Assembly (NCBI GenBank): GCA_003170135.1
Contig: PMZR01000043.1
Span: forward strand, 35,703-99,702
Reading direction: 5' to 3'
Length of the DNA stretch: 64,000 nucleotides
DNA from: Acidobacteriota bacterium
Lineage (GTDB): Bacteria > Acidobacteriota > Vicinamibacteria > Vicinamibacterales > Fen-181
This document shows positions 23,002 through 30,900 of this stretch, piece by piece (within the stretch, counting starts at the first letter, position 1; the number at the start of each line of letters is the position of its first letter). The translations under genes and the position numbers were made by a program. The notes below the pieces were generated by a model. It was not told where the DNA came from. It was given only the letters and a program-made list of their open reading frames with translations, and searched no databases.

Positions 23002-24144
23002 TCAGTACTTCCCGCCAGCCGCGGCGGGCAGATCGTCGTCCGTCACGCCAGCGTCCTCGAACAGCCCGGGCTCCCACGGTTTCAGTTCGGTGATGACCTG
23101 GCCGCCCTTTTTCCCGGGCTCGTCGACCATCTCCACGACAATCTTCTGGTCGCGCGCCTTCTCCGCGAACTTGCCGATCGCCTCGTCGAAGGTGAACGCC
23201 TCGCGGCCATCGTCGAGCGTGACGAAATACCGCGTGTAGGGGCGTCCCTTGTCGGCCGTCTTGCCGCTCTGCGCCTCCACCTTGACCACGACCGGGCCGT
23301 TCGGCTTCTCCGGCTCGCGGCGCTGCTCCTGCTGCGCCTGCCGGGCCTGCTGCTGCGTCTCGGCCGGTGCCTGCCGCCCCTGACTGGTCTCGGCCGCTGT
23401 CTCGCGCACCGCCTCGACGTCGATGACGTCCGGCTCGGGCCGGCTCGCCTGGGGGTAGAGGGCCGCGGTGCCCATCAGCCGCCGCTCGGTGACCATCCGC
23501 GCCTGCGCGGGGTCGTTCATGTTCGGCTGAAAGGACACGCGGAGCGCGACGAAGGGCTTCTCCAGGTCGCGCGCGTCGTACTTGCTGGGGATGCCCCACG
23601 TGTCGCGCGCCGCGGCGTTGCACGCTTTCGCTTCGCACAACCGGAGGCCGAAGCGTCGCGCCTGTGCGATCTGCCCTGACTTCATCCCGGCGACCTGCGG
23701 GCTGCCGTCGCGGAGATCGACTTCGGCGGTCCGCTCGATCACGCGCGCACTGCCGTCGAAGTCGGTGTAGGTCAACCGCGCGCGCATCTCCCAGTAGTTC
23801 GGGATCGTGCGGTCGTCGGTGCGGACCGTCGTGTAGGAGGCGCCGGCGGCAGAGGCGATCTTGTTGAGCGCCACCTTCGTCAGCGACCGCTCGTTCTGCC
23901 CGCGGTGGAACAAGTTGCTGTGGTACGTGTCCACGCCGATGCCCTGATCGTCCACGCGCGGATCGAGCACGACGACGGACGGCGCGATGACGTGCTGGGG
24001 CGCGAGCGCCGAGATGCTGACCGCCGGCGACAGGACGTGCGCGACCTGCTGCCATTCGCGGATGCGCTCGGCGAGCTGCTGCGGTTGCGTGATCTGCATG
24101 GAGGCCGTCTTTTCGAGCCGTGCGAGTGCGGTGGTGTCAGCCAC
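23002..24144 (-). CDS. Putative phage DNA-annealing or ssDNA-binding protein
   Basis: A 380-residue protein directly upstream of SbcD. The segment ~170-215 (GLRLCEAKACNAAARDTWGI, 'SKYDARDLEKPFVALRVSF') resembles the 'aetkA.nRa.r..lgi...y...el.kPF.v.r' stretch of phage single-strand annealing proteins. A Gln/Glu-rich linker follows (~240-285), then a C-terminal domain reading 'KGRPYTRYFVTLDDGREAF', which could be an OB-like fold. The context with SbcCD and RuvC fits a recombinase role. This is inference from weak patterns. Confidence 0.45.
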   Translation of the reverse strand: MADTTALARLEKTASMQITQPQQLAERIREWQQVAHVLSPAVSISALAPQHVIAPSVVVLDPRVDDQGIGVDTYHSNLFHRGQNERSLTKVALNKIASAAGASYTTVRTDDRTIPNYWEMRARLTYTDFDGSARVIERTAEVDLRDGSPQVAGMKSGQIAQARRFGLRLCEAKACNAAARDTWGIPSKYDARDLEKPFVALRVSFQPNMNDPAQARMVTERRLMGTAALYPQASRPEPDVIDVEAVRETAAETSQGRQAPAETQQQARQAQQEQRREPEKPNGPVVVKVEAQSGKTADKGRPYTRYFVTLDDGREAFTFDEAIGKFAEKARDQKIVVEMVDEPGKKGGQVITELKPWEPGLFEDAGVTDDDLPAAAGGKY

Positions 24145-24147
24145 GGG

Positions 24148-24354
24148 TTATTTCTCCTGTCTCAAGGCGTCGGCTTGCCGGCGCCGGATCTTTTCGTTTT
24201 CGCGGTCCGCCTGGTGGCGGGCCCGTGCTCGATCCGCTGTCGTGTTCCGCTCCGCGCGCCGCACGATCGCGGCGAGCCGCTGTCCGTCGCGCGCGTCGGC
24301 GACCCGCTGCAGCGCGTCCAGGTGGCTGCCGACTTTCGCGAGCGTCTCACCCAC
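24148..24354 (-). CDS. Small helical hypothetical protein
   Basis: A 68-residue protein from a GTG at 24354, eight bases inside the previous gene, with AAGGGG upstream. It is helical and very basic (AAIVRRAERNTTADRARARH, ENEKIRRRQADALRQEK). It ends three bases before the annealing-protein candidate. Could be DNA-binding, but nothing more is visible. Confidence 0.4.
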   Translation of the reverse strand: MGETLAKVGSHLDALQRVADARDGQRLAAIVRRAERNTTADRARARHQADRENEKIRRRQADALRQEK

Positions 24355-24808
24355 GAGCGGCCCCTTCTTGTTCGCGCGCGATCGCGAAGCGGAGGACGCC
24401 CTCGGCGGCCTGCACACCGGCGTAGATCCCGAGCGGCTGCCGCTCGACTTCCAGCGTGAGCCAGGCACACACGCGCGGATACCAGCGGCCGAGCATCTTG
24501 GCGGTGAACCAGGAGACCTGCTCGCCGAACTGCGGGGAGCCGGGCCTCACCGGGCGCTGCTCGTGTCCAGTCAGCTCGGACCGCACGAGGATCGCGCCCT
24601 CCGCGTCGCAGATGCGCGGCGCAGCCAGGCCGGACCGCGGCGGCAGGACGCCGAGCCAGAGCCCGAGCGCCGGGTCGAGCTCGCAGAGCGGCAGCGCTTG
24701 GAGCCGCGTGGCCGGCGCCCCGTGGACTTCGACCGCCATCTGGCCCATCGCGACCGCGGTGTGCATGAGTTCTTGTGTGAGTGCTGAGGATTCGTGTAAG
24801 ATCGTCAC
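24347..24808 (-). CDS. Hypothetical early phage protein
   Basis: A 153-residue protein, MTILHESSALTQELMHTAVA, with an alpha/beta pattern; 'LTLEVERQPLGIYAGVQAAE' near the end suggests a compact single domain. AAAGGAA lies upstream of the ATG. It is in the early operon; no family recognised. Confidence 0.5.
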   Translation of the reverse strand: MTILHESSALTQELMHTAVAMGQMAVEVHGAPATRLQALPLCELDPALGLWLGVLPPRSGLAAPRICDAEGAILVRSELTGHEQRPVRPGSPQFGEQVSWFTAKMLGRWYPRVCAWLTLEVERQPLGIYAGVQAAEGVLRFAIAREQEGAARG

Positions 24809-24830
24809 TGCTTCGTTCCTTTCGATTTGC

Positions 24831-24862
24831 GGGCCGGCGCTGGTTGTGACAGCAGCCGGCCC
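24831..24862. repeat. Inverted repeat between two early genes
   Basis: GGGCCGGC (24831-24838) and GCCGGCCC (24855-24862) pair perfectly, with inner GCTG/CAGC also complementary. On the minus strand it lies just before the ribosome site of the gene starting at 24808; no T-run follows, so it is more likely an RNA stem than a terminator. Confidence 0.5.
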
Positions 24863-24875
24863 GAGTTGTTTCCGC

Positions 24876-25250
24876 CTACCTTCGGGTCATCCACGCCGCC
24901 ACGATCACGGCCACCACGAACGCGCGCCAGAACCAGACAGCGCCGCGGCCCGCAAACGTCGGTTCCCCAAATGCGAGCGAGCAGCCACCTTCCTTGCGCC
25001 ACGTCTCGTAGCGCACGACCCGCCGCGCGTGCCGCAGCAACCGGATGGCGTTCGTGATCGGCCAGCCCTTGATGCGCTCGACCGGCCAGCCGTCGCGCCC
25101 AACGAAGACGAGGCGGTCGGCATCGAGACAGGTGCAGTCGTTCGCATCGAAGAGAAACCCGGAGTGACACAGGCAGCAGTGGACGTCCCACGCGTGGCCG
25201 TGTTTGCACACCATGTCGGTGGTCACCACTGCGTCGCAGTCGGTTCCCAT
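24876..25250 (-). CDS. Cys-rich protein with C-terminal membrane segment
   Basis: A 124-residue protein. The first ~45 residues carry several Cys/His (MVCKHGHAWDVHCCLCHSGF, DANDCTCLDAD), then a charged domain, then one membrane helix (VWFWRAFVVAVIVAAWMT) at the end, a tail-anchor arrangement. No family recognised. Confidence 0.45.
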   Translation of the reverse strand: MGTDCDAVVTTDMVCKHGHAWDVHCCLCHSGFLFDANDCTCLDADRLVFVGRDGWPVERIKGWPITNAIRLLRHARRVVRYETWRKEGGCSLAFGEPTFAGRGAVWFWRAFVVAVIVAAWMTRR

Positions 25251-25265
25251 CTACGTCCTCGCCTT

Positions 25266-25481
25266 TCAACAACCAATCCGGACGTACCACGTCTTGATGC
25301 AGGTCCCGACCAGCGGACCCGGCCAGGGCTTCTGCTCGCGCTGGACCAGTCCGTGCTTTACCGCCCACGACAGCCTGCGTTCGTCCACTGGCGTGAGTTG
25401 CCCAATGCTGGCGATCTCCTCCCGGCCGGCGAAGATCGCCAGCAACTCGGTGATACGCTCGCGATGACGGCTGCTCTCCAT
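25266..25481 (-). CDS. Small hypothetical protein
   Basis: A 71-residue protein from the ATG at 25481 (MESSRHRERITELLAIFAGR), with a winged-helix-like pattern 'IGQLTPVDERRLSWAVKHGLV' followed by a strand. The frame is open upstream without a better start. It could be a small regulator; the call rests on pattern only. Confidence 0.4.
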   Translation of the reverse strand: MESSRHRERITELLAIFAGREEIASIGQLTPVDERRLSWAVKHGLVQREQKPWPGPLVGTCIKTWYVRIGC

Positions 25482-25488
25482 TGCTCGC

Positions 25489-25740
25489 TCACTTCCCGTG
25501 AAACCGAATCCGCGGTCGTCTGCCGTCGAGCGCCCAGCCCGGCGACTGCCAGCCGCAATCCGTGCAGCGTTGGGCCATCCGGTCCGGCGCAAAGTCGTAG
25601 ACCAGTGCGTGCCCGTGCACCGCGCCGCACCACCACTGCCCGACCGCGCGCGTGAGCCGGGCGAGTTGCCCGGTCGGGTGCGGTCCGGCCTGATTGCCTA
25701 CCGCCTCAACCCTCGCCCGGCTCACGCTCAGGGTCGTCAT
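25489..25740 (-). CDS. Small protein with CTDCGW zinc-ribbon half
   Basis: An 83-residue protein whose ATG at 25740 overlaps the preceding stop (ATGA). The C-terminal part 'MAQRCTDCGWQSPGWALDGR' is a phage and host motif seen next to membrane proteins and short proteins of unknown role. No other features. Confidence 0.45.
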   Translation of the reverse strand: MTTLSVSRARVEAVGNQAGPHPTGQLARLTRAVGQWWCGAVHGHALVYDFAPDRMAQRCTDCGWQSPGWALDGRRPRIRFHGK

Positions 25741-25946
25741 CGCTTCTCCAGTCGCGCGCCTTCGCCGGGCGCGAGCAGATGCCCGAACCGCTCCCGCAAT
25801 TCGTCGGCGTCCTCGCCCACCAGGTCATAGACCGACACGGCGGCCAATGCCGGCACGAGCTTGCGCGTGGTCGCGAACGCCTCGCGCGGGTCGCGCGCGT
25901 AGACGTAGTAGGTGCCAAGCGGCGTGCGGTTGATGTGCAGCGTCAT
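25737..25946 (-). CDS. Small hypothetical protein
   Basis: A 69-residue protein from the ATG at 25946 (MTLHINRTPLGTYYVYARDP), which overlaps the preceding stop (ATGA). It looks like a compact alpha/beta fold with a helical acidic end. It is one of a chain of coupled early genes. Confidence 0.45.
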   Translation of the reverse strand: MTLHINRTPLGTYYVYARDPREAFATTRKLVPALAAVSVYDLVGEDADELRERFGHLLAPGEGARLEKR

Positions 25947-26266
25947 GAGAAGCGCCTCTTCGCTGGCGCGGGAAGATCCGCCGCGATCGCGGCAGACTCT
26001 CTCCGTGGAAATCTCGCCGGCCGCCGGTCCGACGTCGCCGGCGCGCGGTGCGCGTCGATCCACGCATCGAGATCCGCGAGCAGGAATCGCAGCCGGCCGG
26101 ACTTCACGTACCGCTCGCGCTGCCCGTCCGCGGCTTGCCGCTCCATCACCCGCCCGTCCGTCCGCACGCAGGCGATGCGCCCTTCCTCGGCGAAGCGATA
26201 GAGCGAACTCACGGGCAGCCCGAGGTAGGCGGCAGCGTCGGTGGCCGAGAGCCAGCGGCGCGTCAT
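25943..26266 (-). CDS. Excisionase-like helix-turn-helix protein
   Basis: A 107-residue protein with an excisionase/MerR-type winged helix: WLSATDAAAYLGLPVSSLYR, 'FAEEGRIACVRTDGRV', then 'YVKSGRLRFLLADLDAWID'. It is the third gene after the cro-like gene, coupled by four-base overlaps to both sides. It may act as excisionase with the integrase at 34524, or as an early regulator. Confidence 0.65.
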   Translation of the reverse strand: MTRRWLSATDAAAYLGLPVSSLYRFAEEGRIACVRTDGRVMERQAADGQRERYVKSGRLRFLLADLDAWIDAHRAPATSDRRPARFPRRESAAIAADLPAPAKRRFS

Positions 26267-26658
26267 CGGCTCACCGCCTTCGCCATCCGGACCTTCACGC
26301 GCACGAACTGCATCGCGGCCTCCGCCAGGCGCGTTGCCGCGAGCACCGCCGCATCCTCGCGTTCGACGTGCGCGCCGCGTTCGTGCGCCATGCGATCGAG
26401 GTAGTCGAGCACGATCGAATCCGGGAGTTGATCGAGCAGGGACAGTGGGAAGCCTTGGACGCCGCTCGTGAGCCGGGAGAACTGGGCCTCGCTCATCCTG
26501 CAGTCGCTGGCGAGCGCCTTGCGCGCCGTCCCGCCGGCATCGATCGCGTCATTGAGGCACCGCAGGGCGAGGCGCTTGTCCTCGCGATCGACGAGCGCCG
26601 CGTCCGGCTCCTCGTGGTAACGCGTGGTAAGTGCATTCCCTAGCGTTGCGGTTCTCAT
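26263..26658 (-). CDS. Putative early regulator (CII-like position)
   Basis: A 131-residue helical protein. The central part (CRMSEAQFSRLTSGVQGFPL, 'LLDQLPDSIVLDYLDRMAHE') resembles the lambda-repressor-like helix-turn-helix used in phage CII/regulatory proteins. It follows the cro-like gene and overlaps the next gene by four bases. Function inferred from place and pattern. Confidence 0.5.
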   Translation of the reverse strand: MRTATLGNALTTRYHEEPDAALVDREDKRLALRCLNDAIDAGGTARKALASDCRMSEAQFSRLTSGVQGFPLSLLDQLPDSIVLDYLDRMAHERGAHVEREDAAVLAATRLAEAAMQFVRVKVRMAKAVSR

Positions 26659-26733
26659 TGGCAGATCCTCGTGCTCGTGAACCTCAGCAGCCCTACCCCA
26701 CCGGCGCCGGTCTCATCAGCCGGCGCTGCCCAC

Positions 26734-26934
26734 CTACGCGGCCTCGCTGGCGCGCACGCGGTCGATGTACTTCCGGATCTTCGCGAGCGTCCTGTCGTGC
26801 ATCTTCGGGTTGGGCGTGTTGAGGATTCGATAGATCGCCTGGCGCGTGACGCCGTGAATCTCGCGCGCGAGATCCTCGTACGTCAGGTCGCGGTCGATCC
26901 GGATGCGGTTCAGTTCAAGGACTTCGTTCAACAC
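26734..26934 (-). CDS. Cro-like regulator, leaderless start
   Basis: A 66-residue protein from a GTG at 26934. It has a helix-turn-helix (LTYEDLAREIHGVTRQAIYR) and a basic end. It is transcribed away from the CI-like repressor gene, as cro is. A consensus promoter (TTGACA, 17-base spacer, TAAGAT) ends seven bases before this GTG, so the mRNA should start at or next to the start codon and no ribosome site is available; that also explains why none is seen. Confidence 0.7.
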   Translation of the reverse strand: MLNEVLELNRIRIDRDLTYEDLAREIHGVTRQAIYRILNTPNPKMHDRTLAKIRKYIDRVRASEAA

Positions 26935-26941
26935 GATGGCA

Positions 26942-26970
26942 ATCTTAAGGGCGACCTTACGTAATGTCAA
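26942..26970 (-). promoter_or_regulatory. Early (pR-type) promoter of the lytic operon
   Basis: On the minus strand TTGACA (26970-26965), a 17-base spacer and TAAGAT (26947-26942). Predicted transcript start falls at about 26934-26935, the first base of the cro-like GTG. It drives the whole minus-strand early operon. Confidence 0.75.
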
Positions 26971-27001
26971 TAGACAAACGGATAATATTTTACGTGATGG
27001 C
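26957..27001. promoter_or_regulatory. Paired operator-like repeats in the immunity region
   Basis: TTACGTAATGTC (26957-26968) recurs as TTACGTGATGGC (26990-27001), 33 bases apart, i.e. about three helical turns, in the divergent cro/cI region. The first contains the palindrome TTACGTAA and overlaps the spacer of the early promoter; the second flanks GATAAT (26981-26986), a possible -10 for the repressor. This fits repressor binding sites that shut off the early promoter. Confidence 0.6.
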
Positions 27002-27031
27002 AAGTGCCTGAAGTCCCTAGACTTAGCGGTC

Positions 27032-27592
27032 GTGACTGCCGCAGAAGTGTTGATCGCCCTGAAGAAACTCCGCGAGGACGAGGGGACAGACATCGCGGTC
27101 GCGCGACTGCTGCACGTGCAGTCAAATCACGTCCCACGCATGCTGGAGAAGGCGCCGGACGACTTTCACCCGCAGACCGCCACGTGCATTCGGATTGCGG
27201 CCGCGATCGACCGCCCGGCCCGCGACGTGCTGGAGGCGCTCGGCCAGCAGGACGTCGCCGACGCGATCGAGGAGTGCTATCGCGAGCGGCCCGTGCAACC
27301 GAAACAACCGTCGATCACGCTGCCGCGCGAGGATCAAGCCCACCTCGCTCAGGAGCTGCAGCGCTTACCCGACCCCATCAAGGAGGCCCTTGGGGCGCTC
27401 GTCCATGCGCTGGCGGCGGAGCCTCGTGCTCGTCGTCGGAAATCGACCGGGACCCGTCCCGCTATTCGAGCGGGCAAAGAAGACGTGTCCGATCTGCTTC
27501 AGGTTGAATCAGATCTGGAACCTTCTGACGCCGAGCGGCCGGCGCATCGTCCGGGAACTCGTGCGGGAGGCGCATCGAAGCACAAGCCATAG
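27032..27592 (+). CDS. CI-like phage repressor
   Basis: A protein of 186 residues if started at the GTG at 27032 (VTAAEVLIALKKLREDEGTD). It has a lambda-type helix-turn-helix (DIAVARLLHVQSNHVPRMLE, 'TCIRIAAAIDRPARDVLEAL') followed by a linker and a region with no visible LexA-type Ser/Lys protease, so RecA-driven self-cleavage is not evident. It is divergent from the cro-like gene and is the first plus-strand gene, as expected for the maintenance repressor. The start codon is uncertain; no ribosome site is apparent. Confidence 0.6.
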   Translation: MTAAEVLIALKKLREDEGTDIAVARLLHVQSNHVPRMLEKAPDDFHPQTATCIRIAAAIDRPARDVLEALGQQDVADAIEECYRERPVQPKQPSITLPREDQAHLAQELQRLPDPIKEALGALVHALAAEPRARRRKSTGTRPAIRAGKEDVSDLLQVESDLEPSDAERPAHRPGTRAGGASKHKP

Positions 27593-27680
27593 ACTGTAAC
27601 TGGCGTTCGCCAGATTCCCCACTCAGGAGGGTCGCCCTTGGGTGGCTCGGGGAGGCCTGGCAACGACGAGGAGAAGGACC

Positions 27681-28286
27681 ATGACACGAGCACTCGTTGT
27701 TGTCGTCGCTGTGCTGCTCCTGGGGTCAGCATGGACCGCTGGCGCACAGCCACTCACGGACGATCAGATCGCCGCCATCATTCGCGACCCCGGCAAGGCC
27801 GAGCCTGGGCTGCACCTCGATGAAGCGTTCAATCTCGCGGCGTCGGGATTCGTCATCGACGTCTATTCGCCAGCCGCCTGGCTGCGCCTGCAAGCACAGA
27901 AGGCGAAACGGGAAATGCGTCCGTTCACACCAGCGGATGTGGATGCCGAGATGCGTGCCGACGTGTGGCGCGTCAAGGCCTTTCCGAGTATGCCGCGCCG
28001 ACTCCACGACACGATCGCCGTCTCCTCGGTCTCCCACGTGGTCATTCGCGATAAGTCCGCAGCAACCGTGATCCAACCCCTGACCAAGTCGCCGTTTCCG
28101 CATTCCGCACAGAATGCGCTCGGCGCGTCAGTCAGCTATGACGGCTTGGATGCTGGCTTCCCGGGTGAGGCGGTGCGGGGGTTATGGGGCGAACGGTCGG
28201 ACCGTCCGTTTTGGATCTCGGTCATCGGTCCCGATTGGAAATATGATTTCGAGATCAAGCCGAAGCACTTCGACAAGCTGAAGTGA
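27681..28286 (+). CDS. Secreted protein of unknown function (prophage cargo)
   Basis: A 201-residue protein from the ATG at 27681, with GGAGAAGGA upstream. It has a clear signal peptide (MTRALVVVVAVLLLGSAWTA, cleavage near GAQP), then a mixed domain with 'EAFNLAASGFVIDVYSPAAW' and a C-terminal beta part ending in 'DWKYDFEIKPKHFDKLK'. It is the first gene behind the repressor on the same strand, a usual place for lysogenic conversion genes. Confidence 0.6.
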   Translation: MTRALVVVVAVLLLGSAWTAGAQPLTDDQIAAIIRDPGKAEPGLHLDEAFNLAASGFVIDVYSPAAWLRLQAQKAKREMRPFTPADVDAEMRADVWRVKAFPSMPRRLHDTIAVSSVSHVVIRDKSAATVIQPLTKSPFPHSAQNALGASVSYDGLDAGFPGEAVRGLWGERSDRPFWISVIGPDWKYDFEIKPKHFDKLK

Positions 28287-28888
28287 CGGGCATTGCGCTG
28301 GCGGGGCTCGTCTTCGCGGGCCTGGCTGCCGTCGTCGCAATTGCGCGCCGGCGTGCACGGGCGCATGCTGCGCCAATAGCCCGGCCCCCGTGTTGCGTCG
28401 CTGAACTTATTCCGCGCGCGCAGACCTGCACGTTTCTTGCGCTTCCGGACGCGTGCGACGCGTGCCGGGAATTCGACGGAGAAGCTGTCGTCATCGGATC
28501 GTCCCGGTGGAAAGAGATCGAGCCGCCATACGCCGGATGTACGAGACGCGGCGGCTGTCGCTGCGTCTATTGCTACGTGACGGTTTCGTTGCCGCCGTCG
28601 CACGAACAGGCCAGACGGCGGAAAGATGACGAGCGTTGGGCGGCCGTCGGAGCGATGCGGGCGGCTTGTGGTCTCGGCGGCTACGCCAATCTGAAAGCGT
28701 GCATCGAGAACGTGGCGAAGTCCGACGTCAGCGGATCCGAACTCGCCTACGCGTATCGTCGACTCGGCGAATGCGCAGAAGCGGAAACCCGATTCGCCGA
28801 AGCGATCGAGTCATACGAGACAGCCATGGGGCTGGACCCGAACGTCGGCGTGAAACGTCGCCTGAGCCGGCTGCGCAAGAGTCGATGA
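28283..28888 (+). CDS. Membrane-anchored protein with MuF-type cysteine cluster and TPR-like repeat
   Basis: A 201-residue protein from a GTG at 28283 overlapping the previous stop (GTGA). It has an N-terminal membrane helix (IALAGLVFAGLAAVVAIARR), a Cys motif DACDACREFDG ... PPYAGCTRRGGCRC that closely matches the C-terminus of the portal-MuF protein (TCDVCQECDG ... CRC), then a TPR-like pair of helices (LAYAYRRLGECAEAETRFAE, AIESYETAMGLDP). Function unknown. Confidence 0.6.
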   Translation: MTGIALAGLVFAGLAAVVAIARRRARAHAAPIARPPCCVAELIPRAQTCTFLALPDACDACREFDGEAVVIGSSRWKEIEPPYAGCTRRGGCRCVYCYVTVSLPPSHEQARRRKDDERWAAVGAMRAACGLGGYANLKACIENVAKSDVSGSELAYAYRRLGECAEAETRFAEAIESYETAMGLDPNVGVKRRLSRLRKSR

Positions 28889-29181
28889 CGCACCTGCTCA
28901 CGTTTCACCGCTCGGTCGTCCGCGAGATGAACGAGGACGCGGACGATCCGTGCCTCTGGGCGCACCTGGTCCGCGGCGACGAACGGCGCGCGTACGAGAT
29001 CTACCCTGGCGTGACGTTCGCCGGCTGGCAGGCCCGCACCGAGGTCAACGGCGTCGAGCGCGGCGGCATTCACGTCAAGCGGGAGAACGTCCTCGCGAAG
29101 AAGACGGCGTGGCTCGCGGAGATCAAGCAATTGCGATCCGCGGGATGGCGCGACGTGAAGGCCCTCGAGGATCAGGGATGA
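28885..29181 (+). CDS. Small protein coupled to the methyltransferase
   Basis: A 98-residue protein from the ATG at 28885 (MTHLLTFHRSVVREMNEDAD), overlapping the previous stop and, at its end, the methyltransferase ATG (ATGA). It reads as a small alpha/beta fold with a basic helix 'VKRENVLAKKTAWLAEIKQL'. Coupling suggests a function with the methyltransferase, for example as a specificity or control subunit, but this is inference. Confidence 0.5.
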   Translation: MTHLLTFHRSVVREMNEDADDPCLWAHLVRGDERRAYEIYPGVTFAGWQARTEVNGVERGGIHVKRENVLAKKTAWLAEIKQLRSAGWRDVKALEDQG

Positions 29182-30815
29182 ACCGACTCTACTACGGCGA
29201 CAACCTGGACGTGCTGCGCGAGTGCATCGCGAGCGAGTCCGTGGATCTCGCGTACCTCGACCCACCGTTCAAGAGCGACCAGAACTACAACGTGCTGTTC
29301 AAGGCGCACGACGGCGCCAAGGCGGCCGCGCAGATCCAGGCGTTCGAGGACACGTGGGAGTGGAACGAGGAGTCCGCCCGGGCGTGTGCGCACGTGATCG
29401 AGTCGGGCGGTCCGGTGTCCGACGCGATGCGCGCGTTCCGGACGTTCCTCGGCGACAGCGACATGATGGCCTACCTGGCCATGATGGCGCCGCGGCTGGT
29501 GGAATTGCGGCGGGTTCTGAAGCCAGCGGGAAACATCTTCCTGCACTGCGACCCGGCCGCCAGCCACTACCTGAAGATGCTCATGGACGGGACCTTCGGG
29601 CCGGAGAACTTCAGGAACGAGATCGTCTGGCACCGGACGGCGGCGAAGGGGTTGATGACCCGCGCCCTCGCCGGCAATCACGATGTCATTCTCAGCTACC
29701 AGCGCAGTGCCGGATCGACGTGGAACACCGATCAGATGTTCACCGCCTACGACCCGGACGACCTCGATGAGAAGACGTTGGACAAGTACTCGGCGACCGA
29801 TGCGACCGGCCGGCGCTACCAACTCACGAGCCTGTTGAACCCCAACCCGGATCGCCCGCATCTGACTTACGAGTTCCTCGGCATCACGCGCGTCTGGCGC
29901 TGGACGAAACCCCGCATGCAGGCCGCCTACGAGGCGGGCCTGGTCATCCAGCCGCGACCCGGAGCGGTGCCGCGGTACAAACGATACCTTGACGAACAGC
30001 GGGGCAAGCCGTTCGGGGACGTCTGGACCGACATCCCCCCGATCAATGCTCGAGCCCGCGAACGACTCGGCTACCCGACGCAGAAGCCTGAGCCTCTGCT
30101 CGAGCGCCTCATTCAGGCGGGCAGCAATCCGGGAGACGTCGTGCTCGACGCCTTCTGCGGCTGCGGGACGACGATCGCGGCCGCGCAGAAGCTCGAGCGC
30201 CAGTGGATCGGCATCGACGTCACGTTCCTGGCGATCAACCTGATTCGACAGCGCTTGCGGGACCAGTACGGGCCTGACGTCGACGCCACGTACGAGGTGA
30301 TCGGGCAACCGACGACCGTTCAGGATGCGGCGAACCTGGCCGCCGAAAAGCCGCACCAGTTCCAGTGGTGGGCGACGGGGCAGGTCGGCGGCCGCCTGGC
30401 CGAACAGAAGAAGGGCGCCGACCGCGGCATCGATGGCCGGATCTTCTTTCACGATGAGGGTCCGAAGGGACCGACCAAGCAGATCATCCTGTCGGTGAAG
30501 GCGGGACACCTGAAACCCGAGTACGTCCGCGAGTTGCGCGGCGTCATCGAACGGGAACAGGCGGTGATCGGCGGGCTCTTGTGTCTCAACGAGCCGACGA
30601 AGGCGATGCGCCGCGAGGCAGCCAACGCCGGCTTCTACAAGTCGCCCTGGGGCAGCGAGCACGCACGCCTGCAGATCCTGACCGTCGCCGAGCTGCTCGA
30701 GGGAAAGCGCATCGACTACCCAGCCGAGCGGCAGACGCAGGCCACGTTCAAGCGGGCGCCTCGCGCGGTGAAGGAACACGAGCAGCCGCGGCTCCGCGAA
30801 GCCGAGGACGTGTAA
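29178..30815 (+). CDS. Site-specific DNA methyltransferase fused to PD-(D/E)XK nuclease-like domain
   Basis: A 545-residue protein from the ATG at 29178 (MNRLYYGDNLDVLRECIASE). It is a beta-class amino-methyltransferase: catalytic LAYLDPPF (~residue 28) comes before the AdoMet motif LDAFCGCGTT (~residue 324), with the long target-recognition region between. Residues ~375-500 look like a Mrr-type nuclease (RLAEQKKGADRGIDGRIFF ... QIILSVKAG, with 'RGIDG' and 'xVK' as the likely D and K). This could be a single-chain restriction-modification enzyme or a modifier with an inactive tail. Confidence 0.8.
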   Translation: MNRLYYGDNLDVLRECIASESVDLAYLDPPFKSDQNYNVLFKAHDGAKAAAQIQAFEDTWEWNEESARACAHVIESGGPVSDAMRAFRTFLGDSDMMAYLAMMAPRLVELRRVLKPAGNIFLHCDPAASHYLKMLMDGTFGPENFRNEIVWHRTAAKGLMTRALAGNHDVILSYQRSAGSTWNTDQMFTAYDPDDLDEKTLDKYSATDATGRRYQLTSLLNPNPDRPHLTYEFLGITRVWRWTKPRMQAAYEAGLVIQPRPGAVPRYKRYLDEQRGKPFGDVWTDIPPINARARERLGYPTQKPEPLLERLIQAGSNPGDVVLDAFCGCGTTIAAAQKLERQWIGIDVTFLAINLIRQRLRDQYGPDVDATYEVIGQPTTVQDAANLAAEKPHQFQWWATGQVGGRLAEQKKGADRGIDGRIFFHDEGPKGPTKQIILSVKAGHLKPEYVRELRGVIEREQAVIGGLLCLNEPTKAMRREAANAGFYKSPWGSEHARLQILTVAELLEGKRIDYPAERQTQATFKRAPRAVKEHEQPRLREAEDV

Positions 30816-30900
30816 CACAAATCGTCAGCGCCACGGATCAGGAGATCGCGCCAGCCGTCACTCGAGCGGTCCCAAGCCAGCCGCTCAACAGGGGAACGTC

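Noticed and set aside
27032..27592. LexA-type self-cleaving repressor
   Set aside because: No Ala-Gly cleavage site with Ser/Lys pair is visible in the C-terminal part.
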